The notes: generated by a model from the sequence alone, not told the origin. 61,866 nt of DNA from an uncultured Bacteroidia bacterium (GCA_902785755.1 CACZZO010000019.1:1-61866), one strand, 5' to 3'; positions 42,354 to 51,485 are shown, counted from the stretch's first letter. Made by a program: numbers and translations.

Positions 42354-43070
42354 ATGCCCATTACCGAAAAAGACGAAAGAATCATCCACGACAGTTTCCA
42401 CCCAAAGTCATGGAATGACATCAAGAGCCACGACTCGTGGTCAGTGTTCAAAATCATGTCAGAGTTTGTGACTGGCATGGAAAAGTTGGCCAAAAACGGT
42501 CCTTGTGTTGCTATTTTTGGCTCGGCACGCACCCAGCCCAGCGACAAATACTACGAAATGGCAGTTGAAATCGCCGAGAAATTAGCCGACTACGGTTTCG
42601 GCACCATCACGGGCGGCGGCCCTGGCATCATGGAAGCCGGCAACAAAGGCGCACAACAAGGCGGAGCACAAAGCATCGGCCTGAACATCAACCTGCCTTT
42701 CGAGCAGCATTTCAACCCTTACATCGACCACGACAAGAACATCGAATTCGAGTATTTCTTTGTCCGCAAGACTATCTTCATGCGTTATGCACAAGGTTTC
42801 ATCGCCATGCCCGGCGGCTTCGGCACCTTGGACGAACTCTCTGAAGCCATCACGCTCATCCAAACCAACAAAATGGTGGAATTCCCCGTCGTGTTGGTCG
42901 GGAGCGAGTATTGGGAAGGACTCATCGACTGGTTCAGAAAAACTTTACTCGCAAACAACATGATCAGCGAAGAGGACTTTGAGATTTTCCACGTCGTCGA
43001 TACCGCCGACGAAGCCGTGAAAATCATCAAGGACTTCTACAGGAAATACGCCATCAAGCCGAACTTCTGA
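42354..43070 (+). CDS. LOG-family (TIGR00730) nucleoside monophosphate phosphoribohydrolase-like protein
   Basis: A 238-residue Rossmann-fold protein with the LOG signatures GGGPGIMEAGNKGA and PGGFGTLDEL. Family members split cytokinin riboside monophosphates or AMP/GMP. The frame touches that of the next gene (TGATG), indicating translational coupling with the aspartic protease-like protein. Confidence 0.92.
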   Translation: MPITEKDERIIHDSFHPKSWNDIKSHDSWSVFKIMSEFVTGMEKLAKNGPCVAIFGSARTQPSDKYYEMAVEIAEKLADYGFGTITGGGPGIMEAGNKGAQQGGAQSIGLNINLPFEQHFNPYIDHDKNIEFEYFFVRKTIFMRYAQGFIAMPGGFGTLDELSEAITLIQTNKMVEFPVVLVGSEYWEGLIDWFRKTLLANNMISEEDFEIFHVVDTADEAVKIIKDFYRKYAIKPNF

Positions 43071-43510
43071 TGATGCGACGCTATATTGAAGTTCCGCTGC
43101 AATTGCTTGACATCGAAGGAGAAGGCTTCCATATCATGGTTCAGGGAATGATTCATGGTAAGGAAGCCCGCTTCCTCATCGATACGGGTGCTTCGCGCTC
43201 CGTTTTCGATCCCAAGACCATCTCCACCTTCATCGACGACCTTGTTTTTGAGAAAAAAGAAGGCATGACTGCTGGCGTAGGCAGCACCAACTTGGAGAGC
43301 GCGACCTTCAAGATTGACGCTTTCTCAATAGGCGACTTGGAAATCAATGATTATGAAGCTGTTGCCTTGGATTTAGAGAACATCCATGAGATGTACGGCA
43401 AACTCCATTTGCCACACATTGATGGCATCATCGGCGGGGATTTGCTGAGACGGTATAGGGCGGTTATTAATTATAGGTGTAAGAAAATGAGGCTCACTCC
43501 TCTTTCATAA
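43070..43510 (+). CDS. Retropepsin-like aspartic protease domain protein
   Basis: A 146-residue cytosolic protein with the aspartic protease motif FLIDTGASRSVFD near residue 34 and the second-half HIDGIIGGDLLRRY. As a single-domain retropepsin it would act as a dimer. Start ATG at 43070 overlaps the stop of the LOG gene. Confidence 0.85.
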   Translation: MMRRYIEVPLQLLDIEGEGFHIMVQGMIHGKEARFLIDTGASRSVFDPKTISTFIDDLVFEKKEGMTAGVGSTNLESATFKIDAFSIGDLEINDYEAVALDLENIHEMYGKLHLPHIDGIIGGDLLRRYRAVINYRCKKMRLTPLS

Positions 43511-44333
43511 GGTTTTCTTCCTCGGAAGCCTCTTTCTCCTTGACATACCTCGCATCCAAACAAAGGCGGAACCCGCCGAAAGAGTTTTTCAAATCAGGGA
43601 GGCGTTTGCCACGCCACGACACCCGGCATGAGGTCTTGGGCAACTGCCATGCGCCGCCACGAATGCAGTACATTTGGCCGTCTTTGCCCAAATTGGCGTT
43701 GCGTTCCTTGTCGAAATAATGATACCTCGTCGAGCACCATTCCCACACATTGCCCGACATGTCATAAATACCTAACTCATTGGGTGTGCGTTTCTTGACC
43801 TTCTTGGTTTTAGAGGCATTTTCGTTGAACCATGCCACCCGCTCCACTTCTTTGCCGCCGCTGTAAACATAGCCTCGCGAGTTTTTTCCGCCACGAGCTG
43901 CATATTCCCATTCCTCCTCGGTGGGCAGGCGGAAGTGCATCCCCGAGATGCTGTCGATGCGCCTCAGAAACTCCTGCACCTCAAAGTAATCGACGTTGGT
44001 CACAGGGCGTTTCGGACACTTGTACTTGCTTGGATTATAGCCCATTACGGCTTTCCAAAGTTTTTGCGTCACCTCGGTTTGCCCGATGTAAAAATCCTCG
44101 TGCATCGTCACATAATGCACGGGCAACTCGTCCGTTTGCGAATAGCGGTCGTAATTGAACTCGGCGGTGTCCTTGTGCTGGGCACCCATCCAAAAGCCAC
44201 CCTTCTCGACCCGTATCATATTGAAAGACACTTTGTTGACACGATAGGAAGTCGGCGCGGGAAGGGTGTCTTGAGCAAAAAGCATGGTTTGCACGAAAAT
44301 CAGCAAACCGAAAAACAGGGAGATTTTCTTCAT
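43494..44333 (-). CDS. Formylglycine-generating enzyme-like (FGE-sulfatase) lipid/secreted protein
   Basis: A 279-residue protein with signal peptide (FVQTMLFAQ) and the FGE/SUMF1 fold: MIRVEKGGFWMGAQ, EVTQKLWKAVMGYNPS, FRLPTEEEWEYAARGG, GNVWEWCSTRY and FGGFRLCLD. The true formylglycine active-site Cys pair cannot be confirmed; many Bacteroidota homologs are gliding-type or structural proteins rather than sulfatase activators. It overlaps the convergent aspartic protease gene by 17 bp. Confidence 0.85.
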   Translation of the reverse strand: MKKISLFFGLLIFVQTMLFAQDTLPAPTSYRVNKVSFNMIRVEKGGFWMGAQHKDTAEFNYDRYSQTDELPVHYVTMHEDFYIGQTEVTQKLWKAVMGYNPSKYKCPKRPVTNVDYFEVQEFLRRIDSISGMHFRLPTEEEWEYAARGGKNSRGYVYSGGKEVERVAWFNENASKTKKVKKRTPNELGIYDMSGNVWEWCSTRYHYFDKERNANLGKDGQMYCIRGGAWQLPKTSCRVSWRGKRLPDLKNSFGGFRLCLDARYVKEKEASEEENLMKEE

Positions 44334-44405
44334 TTTGATTCAATTTGAAGGCAAAAGTAGCAATTTTGCGTCAAAATACGCTATCTTTGCGCAAAATTAA
44401 ACACA

Positions 44406-45566
44406 ATGCCAAGAATACTCATCATCGACGACGAGGCTCCCATCCGCCGCGTGTTGCGCGACATCCTCGAAAACGAAAGTTACCAAGTGGACGATGCCGC
44501 GACAGGCATGGAAGCACTGCAACATATTAAGGAACAAGACTTTGACGCAATTTTCTGCGACATAAAAATGCCCGAAATGGACGGCATCGAGGTGCTTGAA
44601 GCCATCAGAAAAGAGTCGGATGTGCCGGTCATCATGCTTTCGGGCCACGGCACCATCGAAACGGCGGTCGAGGCCATCAAGAAAGGCGCTTTCGACTTCA
44701 TCCCCAAGCCCCCCGACCTCAACCGACTGCTCATCACCTTGCGCAACGCCTTGGACAAGAAGAACTTGGCCACCGAAAACAAGGTGCTGAAAAAAGCCGT
44801 GAAAATCCAGCACCAGATGATTGGCGAATCAGAGCCGATGATGGCAGTGAAAGACATGATTGAAAAGGTCGCGCCCACCAATGCGCGTGTGCTCATCACG
44901 GGAGAGAACGGCACGGGCAAAGAACTCGTCGCCCGACAACTGCACGACCTCAGCGCAAGAAGCAGCGGCCCGTTCATCGAAGTGAACTGCGCCGCCATTC
45001 CTTCAGAATTAATTGAAAGCCAGTTGTTTGGTCACGAAAAAGGGGCATTCACTTCCGCCATCAAGCAGCGCAAGGGCGACTTTGAGTTGGCCGACGGCGG
45101 CACCCTTTTCTTGGACGAAATCGGCGACATGAGCCTTTCGGCACAGGCCAAGGTTTTGCGGGCATTGCAGGAAAACAAAATCACCCGCGTAGGCAGCGAA
45201 AAAGAGATTCCTGTCGATGTCAGGATTTTGGCGGCCACCAACAAGAACCTGAAAACCGAAATCGAGAAAGGCAACTTCCGCGAGGACCTCTACCACCGCC
45301 TGAGCGTCATCGTCATCCAAGTGCCACCGCTGCGCGAGCGGAAGGACGACATTCCGCTGTTGGTCGGCAACTTCTTGGAAATCATTGCGCAAGACATGGG
45401 CAAACCCGTTCCGAATCTTGAACCAGAGGCGGTGGAAGCCCTGAAGCAATACCAATGGACAGGCAATATCCGCGAGTTGCGCAACATCGTGGAACGCCTC
45501 GTGATTCTTTGTGGCAGCGACATTACCGAGGAGGATGTGGTTCGCTTTGGGAACCCGCTGCATTAG
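44406..45566 (+). CDS. Sigma-54-type response regulator lacking the DNA-binding domain
   Basis: A 386-residue protein with receiver domain (ILIIDDEAPI; phospho-Asp in IFCDIKMPEMDG) and sigma-54 interaction AAA domain (GENGTGKELVARQLH Walker A; FGHEKGAFTSAIKQR loop; GGTLFLDEIGDM Walker B; RNIVERLVIL). The usual C-terminal Fis-type helix-turn-helix is absent: the protein ends shortly after the AAA lid. The sigma-54 loop reads GAFTSA instead of GAFTGA. It may act from solution or through protein contacts. Confidence 0.9.
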   Translation: MPRILIIDDEAPIRRVLRDILENESYQVDDAATGMEALQHIKEQDFDAIFCDIKMPEMDGIEVLEAIRKESDVPVIMLSGHGTIETAVEAIKKGAFDFIPKPPDLNRLLITLRNALDKKNLATENKVLKKAVKIQHQMIGESEPMMAVKDMIEKVAPTNARVLITGENGTGKELVARQLHDLSARSSGPFIEVNCAAIPSELIESQLFGHEKGAFTSAIKQRKGDFELADGGTLFLDEIGDMSLSAQAKVLRALQENKITRVGSEKEIPVDVRILAATNKNLKTEIEKGNFREDLYHRLSVIVIQVPPLRERKDDIPLLVGNFLEIIAQDMGKPVPNLEPEAVEALKQYQWTGNIRELRNIVERLVILCGSDITEEDVVRFGNPLH

Positions 45567-45640
45567 TTACGGTCGTTGAGCCTGTCGAAACGACCTTGCG
45601 AAAAGATTCGGTCCTTCGACAAGCTCAGGAACCTAAACTT
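45567..45640. repeat. REP-like inverted repeat
   Basis: GGTCGTTGAGCCTGTCGAAACGACC is mirrored by GGTCCTTCGACAAGCTCAGG about 35 bp later. This motif is a widely dispersed intergenic repeat. Downstream, CCCCCTTTGGAAGGGGG (about 45757-45773) is another short palindrome. Confidence 0.7.
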
Positions 45641-45678
45641 TTTTCGTTTCTCCCCTTGCGGGGTATCGAAAATAGGTG

Positions 45679-45686
45679 TACTTTTG
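45679..45686 (+). promoter_or_regulatory. Promoter -7 element upstream of tmRNA
   Basis: TACTTTTG is the best promoter-like element in the gap before tmRNA, but it is about 140 bp upstream of the mature 5' end, so a longer precursor would be made. Confidence 0.4.
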
Positions 45687-45827
45687 CAGTCCGTTCTTTG
45701 AGGATGACAACCTTAACTGTCAACTAAACAATTTGTACGGCTGCCCAATCCCCCAGCCCCCTTTGGAAGGGGGAATCGTGACAGCCCTACAACTCTAAAC
45801 TCTACACTCTCAACTCTCAACTAAAAA

Positions 45828-46226
45828 GGGGATGTATGGTTTTGACAGCAAGATGAATTGTCATGTAAGCATGTCGAGCCTCGCAGTGACGCTCGTAAAT
45901 CTTGACTGCAAAAAAGTAATTGGCGAAAACAACTACGCTCTCGCTGCCTGATTGAAGCACAGTAGATCACTGGCTTAATCCCTTCACAAGGTGAGGGGAC
46001 GAGACATCCCGCAGGTGGAGATTCCTGATTCCGGCCTGAGCCCGGGGTGCTAAGCAATTTCGGGATAGCTTTGTCGACGCTCCGACAGCAAGGCGAAGCC
46101 TTAGGAGATAAGGTCGCGTTTAGGGCGTTCGTTCCCTTGCACGGCACGAAAACCAACAGCGGAATAAGCATGTAGAAACCATGGGGGTTCCTTGTTTGGA
46201 CGAGGGTTCGACTCCCTCCATCTCCA
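45828..46226 (+). ncRNA. ssrA: tmRNA
   Basis: About 399 nt. The 5' end GGGGATG pairs with CATCTCC at the 3' end, and a T arm GAGGG-TTCGACT-CCCTC is present. The tag reading frame at 45922-45951 encodes GENNYALAA followed by TGA, the Bacteroidota tag type. tmRNA rescues stalled ribosomes. The CCA end is not encoded. The 3' end is duplicated at 57449-57463, which marks it as an integration site. Confidence 0.96.
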
Positions 46227-46229
46227 CAA
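46215..46229 (+). repeat. attL-like copy of the 15-bp direct repeat
   Basis: CCTCCATCTCCACAA at the 3' end of tmRNA; identical copy at 57449-57463. Confidence 0.7.
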
Positions 46230-46381
46230 TACAATCGGCGTAATCAAGTGAATCACAAGATTATGTCGATTGTTTGTTTTGTATTTACCCAAATGTTTGC
46301 CCGTTTTCTGTAGGCAAAATCACAATTTTTTCTCGTTTTGGCTGAATTTCTATCCATTGGACATAAAACAAAAAACCGCCC

Positions 46382-46418
46382 TGTGTCAGTTTTTGGCATA
46401 CGGTATGTTGTATTTTTG
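46382..46418 (+). promoter_or_regulatory. Promoter with shared inverted-repeat operator (copy 6)
   Basis: TGTGTC, 7 bp (AGTTTTT), GGCATA (46382-46400), a 10-bp gap and -7 element TATTTTTG (46411-46418). It precedes the NADAR gene. Confidence 0.75.
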
Positions 46419-46435
46419 CGGCAAAATTAAATGTT

Positions 46436-47005
46436 ATGACAGCATCATTAGAAAACGAAAGGAATTACATAAGTTACTCAAGGCCAAGTGATGTATACGG
46501 AAAGTTGGGCAACATGGCAGGCGGTATGCCGATTTATATCAATGGCCGTAAGATTTACGCCTCCGAGCACCTGTATCTATGCGGTTATTGGAGCTTGAAC
46601 ACCGAAACACACAGGCAAATCCAGGAATATTGCTGCTCCCAAAAGAGCGGGGATTATGCCAAAAGATGCACCAAGAGCAAATACAGAAACGAAATGCGCC
46701 CGGATTTCGATGATTTCAAATATGATTGGATGGTTTGGGTGGTTTGGCAAAAGGCTCAACAGAACGAACCTTTCCGTAATCTATTATTAAGTACGGGCGA
46801 TGCGCAAATCTATGAGGTGGTGAAAGGTGACGCTGTTTGGTCGGTTTGGCCTGATGAGAACGGTGTGATGCAAGGTGGCAATGGCATGGGCGAAATCCTG
46901 ATGATGATAAGGGATTGCCTCCGAAACAACACCGAGCCATCCTATAACAAAGACCTGCTGAACCAAAGTGGGATTTATTTCTTGGGTGAACGGCTTACTT
47001 TTTAG
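46436..47005 (+). CDS. NADAR-family (YbiA-like) protein
   Basis: A 189-residue protein of the NADAR family: GGMPIYINGRKIYASEHLYLCGYW at the start, DWMVWVVWQKAQQNEPFRNLLLSTGDAQIYEV in the centre and GGNGMGEILMMIRDCL near the end. Recent work on the family describes enzymes that remove ADP-ribose from guanine or act on riboflavin intermediates, and NADAR proteins are often found in conflict islands. It is the first gene of the tmRNA island and has its own operator-bearing promoter. Confidence 0.85.
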   Translation: MTASLENERNYISYSRPSDVYGKLGNMAGGMPIYINGRKIYASEHLYLCGYWSLNTETHRQIQEYCCSQKSGDYAKRCTKSKYRNEMRPDFDDFKYDWMVWVVWQKAQQNEPFRNLLLSTGDAQIYEVVKGDAVWSVWPDENGVMQGGNGMGEILMMIRDCLRNNTEPSYNKDLLNQSGIYFLGERLTF

Positions 47006-47040
47006 AGGCTGAGGCCATGCTGCGCCAAAAAAATGTGCCT

Positions 47041-47077
47041 TGTGTCAGTTTTTGGCATAGGGCGCGTTGTATTTTTG
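47041..47077 (+). promoter_or_regulatory. Promoter with shared inverted-repeat operator (copy 7)
   Basis: TGTGTC, 7 bp (AGTTTTT), GGCATA (47041-47059), a 10-bp gap and -7 element TATTTTTG (47070-47077). The first 19 bp are identical to copy 6. It drives the EssC-like operon 47164-51485. Confidence 0.75.
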
Positions 47078-47163
47078 CAATTGCATTTTTGACTTTCAAA
47101 TTTCAGATTTATTCAGTATATTTGCAGTCCGGAATTTTTTTATGACAAAACCAATCTAAGAGC

Positions 47164-49701
47164 ATGGATTCTCACGACTCACATACCACGATAGCAAGTT
47201 CCATCGAATTGATTATCAATCAGGAAGAAAGGCCATATTTCCCGAAAGAGGGCTTGTGCATCGGCTCTTTGTGTTCGCCAAAGTCGGTGTTCCCCGCCTT
47301 GATTGACCTATTTGATACCAAAGGAACTTGTTTCTTGTACAGTGCGTCAGATAAGAGAAGAGAGGTAAACAACTGTTTGGAAAGGATTGCTTGGAGAATT
47401 GCTTTGAGTTTGCCCATCGGATTATGCGAGTTTCTTGTTTACAATGGAGGAAATCCAGGAGAAAACTTTGGATCATTGAACCGACTTCCAAAATCTTTTT
47501 TCAAGTCTTCTCAAAAAATATTGTTTGACGCTGATTCCGAGGAATTTACAAGAAATCTTTCGGGTATTTATCGTGATTTGGCAGTAAGAAAAAACGCTAT
47601 CAAAGATTCGGGAAAAAACAGCATTCTGGAAATGAACGATAACGAAGTGAGCGATGCTAAACTCAAATACACTTTTGTTTTCATTTCAGACTTCCTCAAT
47701 GCTACAGTTGAGCAAGTCAAGTTGGTCTCAAAATTAATTGCGGCTAATTGCCAACAATCGGGAGTGTTTGTCTTTTTGAGTTGGGACATGAACGCCAAAT
47801 GGACGGATGACTTTGATTATCAGCGTATGTTGGATAGCATGATGCTGCTCTTTCCTAAAAACGATAGATACTATTTTGTTAATAGCGGACATGATGATTT
47901 GTTGAACAAGTTTGTGATTTGCTTGGACGGAAAAGTCATCGATAAAGAAGAATTGGATTTATGGTCAAACGTAATTCTACAACGAATTGAAAAGGCATCG
48001 TCTGTTTCTTCCGACATCAGAGGAACGGCGCTTACACCTGCAACCTTATGGAGCAAAACAAGCAAGTTCGGACTTGAAATTCCTATTGGCAATGTCAATT
48101 CCAAAGAATTAATGAATTTGGAATTATGCCCGAAAAGGGATTCCACCATCGTACACGGATTGATAGGTGGAACTTCCGGATCAGGCAAGTCCACTTTGCT
48201 GCATGACATTATCATCAATGGTGCATGGCTGTATTCTCCAGACGAATTGAAGTTTATCTTATTGGATTTCAAGAGCGTGGAGTTCGGTATCTATTCGGGT
48301 TTGCCTCATGTTAGAGTGATGTCCACAAAGTCTGATAGAGAGTATGGCTCCAATGTGCTTGCTTATATTACCAAAGAGATAGAGTACAGAAAGAAGTTGT
48401 TCGGACGTGCCAGTAACATTGAAGAGTTCAACGATGAAAGTCACCATGTGCCGCGCCTACTCGTTGTTATTGACGAGTTCCACAACCTTTTTGTAAATGA
48501 AGGCTCGTTGGGGGATACAAGAGATGGTAACATGTCTTCGCAGATTAATAAGAACTTCAACAAAATCTTGAAAGAAGGCAGGGCTTTTGGAGTGCATGTA
48601 CTCTTGGCGACTCAATTGATTGGCGGAATACAATCAATTGATAATTACCTCCAACTGATAAAATTGCGGATCGTTCTGAAAATGGAAGACAAAGGTAAGT
48701 TTTTGTCCTTTGACAATCCAGCGCGTCCTGACCAACTCAAACGAGGTGAAGGCATTTACAACGATGATTTTGGCAAAGACGGCTCCAATCATCCATTCCG
48801 TTTCACCTTTTACGGTAATGAGAACCAGACGCACAAGCAAGTCATTGAGAAAGAACTGATTGAACCTATACGAAAGAAGTCCATTGAGGTTTATGGGACA
48901 TATTCGCCTTGCGAGAAATGTTTCTATCGTGGCGGAGGAGAATCCTCAATAGAGGACAATGCAAGTGTGGTGAATCACATAGACGATGAAAAATGCGTTG
49001 TTTATGTCGGTTCGCCTATGACTGTAAGACGCGAGGATGTCTCATTTGAATTAAAGCGAAAACGAGGTGCAAATATGCTCGTTGTCGGAGCAAATTCAGA
49101 TTATCTGGAATCGCTGATACGATTGACCTTCATCCAAACTATCAGGCAAAGCAGTGCAAAGAGTAGTATCATCGTATGTCGATCTTCAAATGACGATTTT
49201 GATTTAAATGGTAATGACTTTGGTCAAGTCGAGTTGTTCATGAATAACGAGGGTTTGGTTTCAGCATTGCAGAGCTTAAATGCTCTTATGGAAGCCAGAC
49301 AAAGTGGAAATGAATCTTCATCGGACAGAATTGTTTTCGCTTTGCTTGGGTTGAGGTTCTTTGATGTGATTTCCCATGAAACCGAAGTAAAGAACCAATT
49401 GGAAAATCTCATCATCAAAGGCCCTGAAGTCGGCATACATACCCTTCTTCATTCCGTCAGGTTTGCTGATTTTGAAAAGGCATTCCAACAAGACATTACC
49501 GCATTTGGGGCAGGCCCGTCCATTTCACCTGATGACATGATAAGAGAGTTCGGCATTAAAATAGAATTGAAGGGTGAGGATGGACAAAACTTATTCTCAA
49601 AATACAGAAACAGAGATGCTTCACCGCAAGAAAAGTATTTGGCCAATATTCAGGCCAAAGAAGGCGGCGAGATAACAAAATTTAGTGTATATAAACGATA
49701 A
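47164..49701 (+). CDS. EssC/FtsK-like ATPase with one active and two degenerate ATPase domains
   Basis: An 845-residue protein. The middle domain (about 300-540) is a full FtsK/SpoIIIE ATPase: GGTSGSGKSTLLHD (Walker A, about 335), LRFILLDFK-type strand (KFILLDFKSVEF), LLVVIDEFHNLF (Walker B) and EGRAFGVHVLLATQ. Residues 30-120 (TCFLYSASDKRREVNN) and 640-800 (NMLVVGANSDYLESLIRLTF) look like further P-loop domains without Walker lysine. Three tandem domains, with no transmembrane segment, recall EssC of type VII secretion or its DNA-pump relatives. The next gene encodes a WXG100-sized helical protein. DNA translocation in a defence or transfer system is the alternative. Confidence 0.8.
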   Translation: MDSHDSHTTIASSIELIINQEERPYFPKEGLCIGSLCSPKSVFPALIDLFDTKGTCFLYSASDKRREVNNCLERIAWRIALSLPIGLCEFLVYNGGNPGENFGSLNRLPKSFFKSSQKILFDADSEEFTRNLSGIYRDLAVRKNAIKDSGKNSILEMNDNEVSDAKLKYTFVFISDFLNATVEQVKLVSKLIAANCQQSGVFVFLSWDMNAKWTDDFDYQRMLDSMMLLFPKNDRYYFVNSGHDDLLNKFVICLDGKVIDKEELDLWSNVILQRIEKASSVSSDIRGTALTPATLWSKTSKFGLEIPIGNVNSKELMNLELCPKRDSTIVHGLIGGTSGSGKSTLLHDIIINGAWLYSPDELKFILLDFKSVEFGIYSGLPHVRVMSTKSDREYGSNVLAYITKEIEYRKKLFGRASNIEEFNDESHHVPRLLVVIDEFHNLFVNEGSLGDTRDGNMSSQINKNFNKILKEGRAFGVHVLLATQLIGGIQSIDNYLQLIKLRIVLKMEDKGKFLSFDNPARPDQLKRGEGIYNDDFGKDGSNHPFRFTFYGNENQTHKQVIEKELIEPIRKKSIEVYGTYSPCEKCFYRGGGESSIEDNASVVNHIDDEKCVVYVGSPMTVRREDVSFELKRKRGANMLVVGANSDYLESLIRLTFIQTIRQSSAKSSIIVCRSSNDDFDLNGNDFGQVELFMNNEGLVSALQSLNALMEARQSGNESSSDRIVFALLGLRFFDVISHETEVKNQLENLIIKGPEVGIHTLLHSVRFADFEKAFQQDITAFGAGPSISPDDMIREFGIKIELKGEDGQNLFSKYRNRDASPQEKYLANIQAKEGGEITKFSVYKR

Positions 49702-49713
49702 AAATTATAAGTC

Positions 49714-50007
49714 ATGGCAAATCAGAATGTAGAATTACAGTTAAATGCGCTGGAGAACCTGAAACTCCAACTCGAATCCCTTGTACAGGACATTGAGAAC
49801 AGGGGAAACGCTTATGTGGCAAGTGTTCAGGCACTTATGCAAACGGATTTGGATGTCAATGTTACCCAGCAATACAAAAACCAGTATTGGCAATACAACA
49901 ATGCGATGATGGCGCAATTAAAACAGCGCATTTTATCATACGACATTCCCTATATTGAAAGGTGTATTGTTGGTGCAAAAACGGCTTTGGCGAACTATAA
50001 AGGATAA
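49714..50007 (+). CDS. Small all-helical protein, WXG100-like in size and context
   Basis: A 97-residue protein predicted as a helical hairpin: helix 1 about residues 5-48 (LQLNALENLKLQLESLVQDI), a turn near TDLDVNVT, and helix 2 about 52-93 with QYWQYNNAMMAQLKQ. It lacks a clear WxG turn and a YxxxD/E export signal, so the similarity to ESAT-6/WXG100 substrates rests on length, helix layout and position 12 bp after the EssC-like ATPase. A structural subunit is the alternative. Confidence 0.55.
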   Translation: MANQNVELQLNALENLKLQLESLVQDIENRGNAYVASVQALMQTDLDVNVTQQYKNQYWQYNNAMMAQLKQRILSYDIPYIERCIVGAKTALANYKG

Positions 50008-50021
50008 ACCCAAAACATAAA

Positions 50022-50366
50022 ATGATGAATACAGAGTTATTTGAAAAGATCAAGAAAGAAGCTGAACATGGTGATTTTCAAGCTATTAAAATTCTAACAT
50101 ACATGGCGATAAACAATAACGCAGATGCCATAATAAGTCTGAAAAGGTTAGCAGAAAAAGGGAATCCTGACGCACAACGTGAAATGGGTATTTATCTAGA
50201 TTATTATTATGCGTTTCTATCATTAGATCATGAAGATACAACAATTGATTTAAGTACTAAGACAAACGAAGTATATTTTTGGTGGGGAAAAGCTGCTGAA
50301 CAAGGGGATGCTTTTTCGAAAATCCGAATGGAAGAGTATAATGAGATAATCTTAAATAAGGAATAG
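50022..50366 (+). CDS. Sel1-like repeat protein
   Basis: A 114-residue protein with about two degenerate Sel1 repeats (AISLKRLAEKGNPDAQREMGIYLDYYY; EVYFWWGKAAEQGDAFSKIRM). Sel1 solenoids bind proteins. It stands third in the EssC-like operon (14 bp gap), and a second ATG is adjacent to the first (50025). Confidence 0.75.
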   Translation: MMNTELFEKIKKEAEHGDFQAIKILTYMAINNNADAIISLKRLAEKGNPDAQREMGIYLDYYYAFLSLDHEDTTIDLSTKTNEVYFWWGKAAEQGDAFSKIRMEEYNEIILNKE

Positions 50367-50372
50367 TATTTT

Positions 50373-51485
50373 ATGGATAATAACTATTTTGAGAATTTAG
50401 CCAATTCTTTGAAAGAAAAGGAACTGGCTGCAAACACCTCATCAGTAGGGGCGGCCACGGCTTATCTGACTGTGAAGGTCGATATAGACTGCAAACTGTT
50501 TTGCGACGGCGACTTTCTCGATTTCTTTGAAGCCAACAAAGTGAAAAAAAATGCTGTTCAGACGGGATGGCATTTGTTTACCATCGAATCAGCGCAATTC
50601 AGCGAAGTTTCGGAGGATTATGAGATTGATGTGGCTGAAGCAGGGAAAAATTATCCGCTTTTGGTGAAAGGCTTGAAGCAAAAGGAAGATAGAATGATTC
50701 AAAATGCCGAAGAAGAAAAGCGTAAAGCAGAGGAGGAAGCCAAACGCAAAGCGGAGATAGAAGCAAAACGCAAAGCCGAAGAGGAAGCAAGGCAAAAAGC
50801 CGAAGAAGAAGCCAAGCGCAAGGCGGAGGAAGAAGAAGCAAGACATAAAGCGGAGGAAGAAGAGAAACGCAAAACAGAAGAGGAAAACCAAAGACTTGTA
50901 CAAGAAGCAAGCAAGAACGATATAGTGTTTAAGATTAATATATGTCTTTCGCACGAAAAACTACATGAAACCTTGGTGAATCTTTTCAGCACCGCGCTTA
51001 CTGGAAGCGAAATGTTAGGCTGCGACTATGACGAGGACTTTTGGGGTCTCCTGCCAGAGGAAAAGAGACAGGGTGAGTATTTTGAAGACAAGATAGTCGA
51101 CACACTGATCAACGGTGGCAAGGTCTGTTTGTACGACTATTACGCCGAGGGCGAACTTCACGGAGAAAAAGGAGAAATAGTTCCTGAAGAAGGGAGTGGA
51201 AAGTACACCATCACACTAAAGGATGTAATTGACGGATTGCAACGGGCGGCGGATGGATCGTTCAAAATTGATAACGATTGGGAGAAAAAAGAAGCCAGAG
51301 AAGCCTTTCTGTTACTCATAGAGGGTGATGAGTGTGATGAATTTGATAGAGACAAAGCTGAAAATCTTGTACAAATTATTATTTTTAATGAAGTGATTTA
51401 TGCGAACGTAGGTTTGACCGAAGCGGACTTAGGTTTGTGGCTTAATGGTAAGAAAGTGGAATCCTATTCCCAACAGACAAGATAG
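50373..51485 (+). CDS. PEGA-like N-terminus plus coiled-coil protein
   Basis: A 370-residue protein. Residues 30-110 look like a PEGA-type beta-sandwich (VDIDCKLFCDGDFLDFFE, GWHLFTIES). Residues 110-190 form an uninterrupted charged coiled coil built from EEEAKRKAE-type heptads. Residues 195-365 form an acidic globular domain (DYDEDFWGLLPEEKRQG; DYYAEGELHGEKGEIVPEEGSGKY). The coiled coil suggests a spacer or oligomerisation device. It is the last gene of the EssC-like operon. Function unknown. Confidence 0.75.
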   Translation: MDNNYFENLANSLKEKELAANTSSVGAATAYLTVKVDIDCKLFCDGDFLDFFEANKVKKNAVQTGWHLFTIESAQFSEVSEDYEIDVAEAGKNYPLLVKGLKQKEDRMIQNAEEEKRKAEEEAKRKAEIEAKRKAEEEARQKAEEEAKRKAEEEEARHKAEEEEKRKTEEENQRLVQEASKNDIVFKINICLSHEKLHETLVNLFSTALTGSEMLGCDYDEDFWGLLPEEKRQGEYFEDKIVDTLINGGKVCLYDYYAEGELHGEKGEIVPEEGSGKYTITLKDVIDGLQRAADGSFKIDNDWEKKEAREAFLLLIEGDECDEFDRDKAENLVQIIIFNEVIYANVGLTEADLGLWLNGKKVESYSQQTR

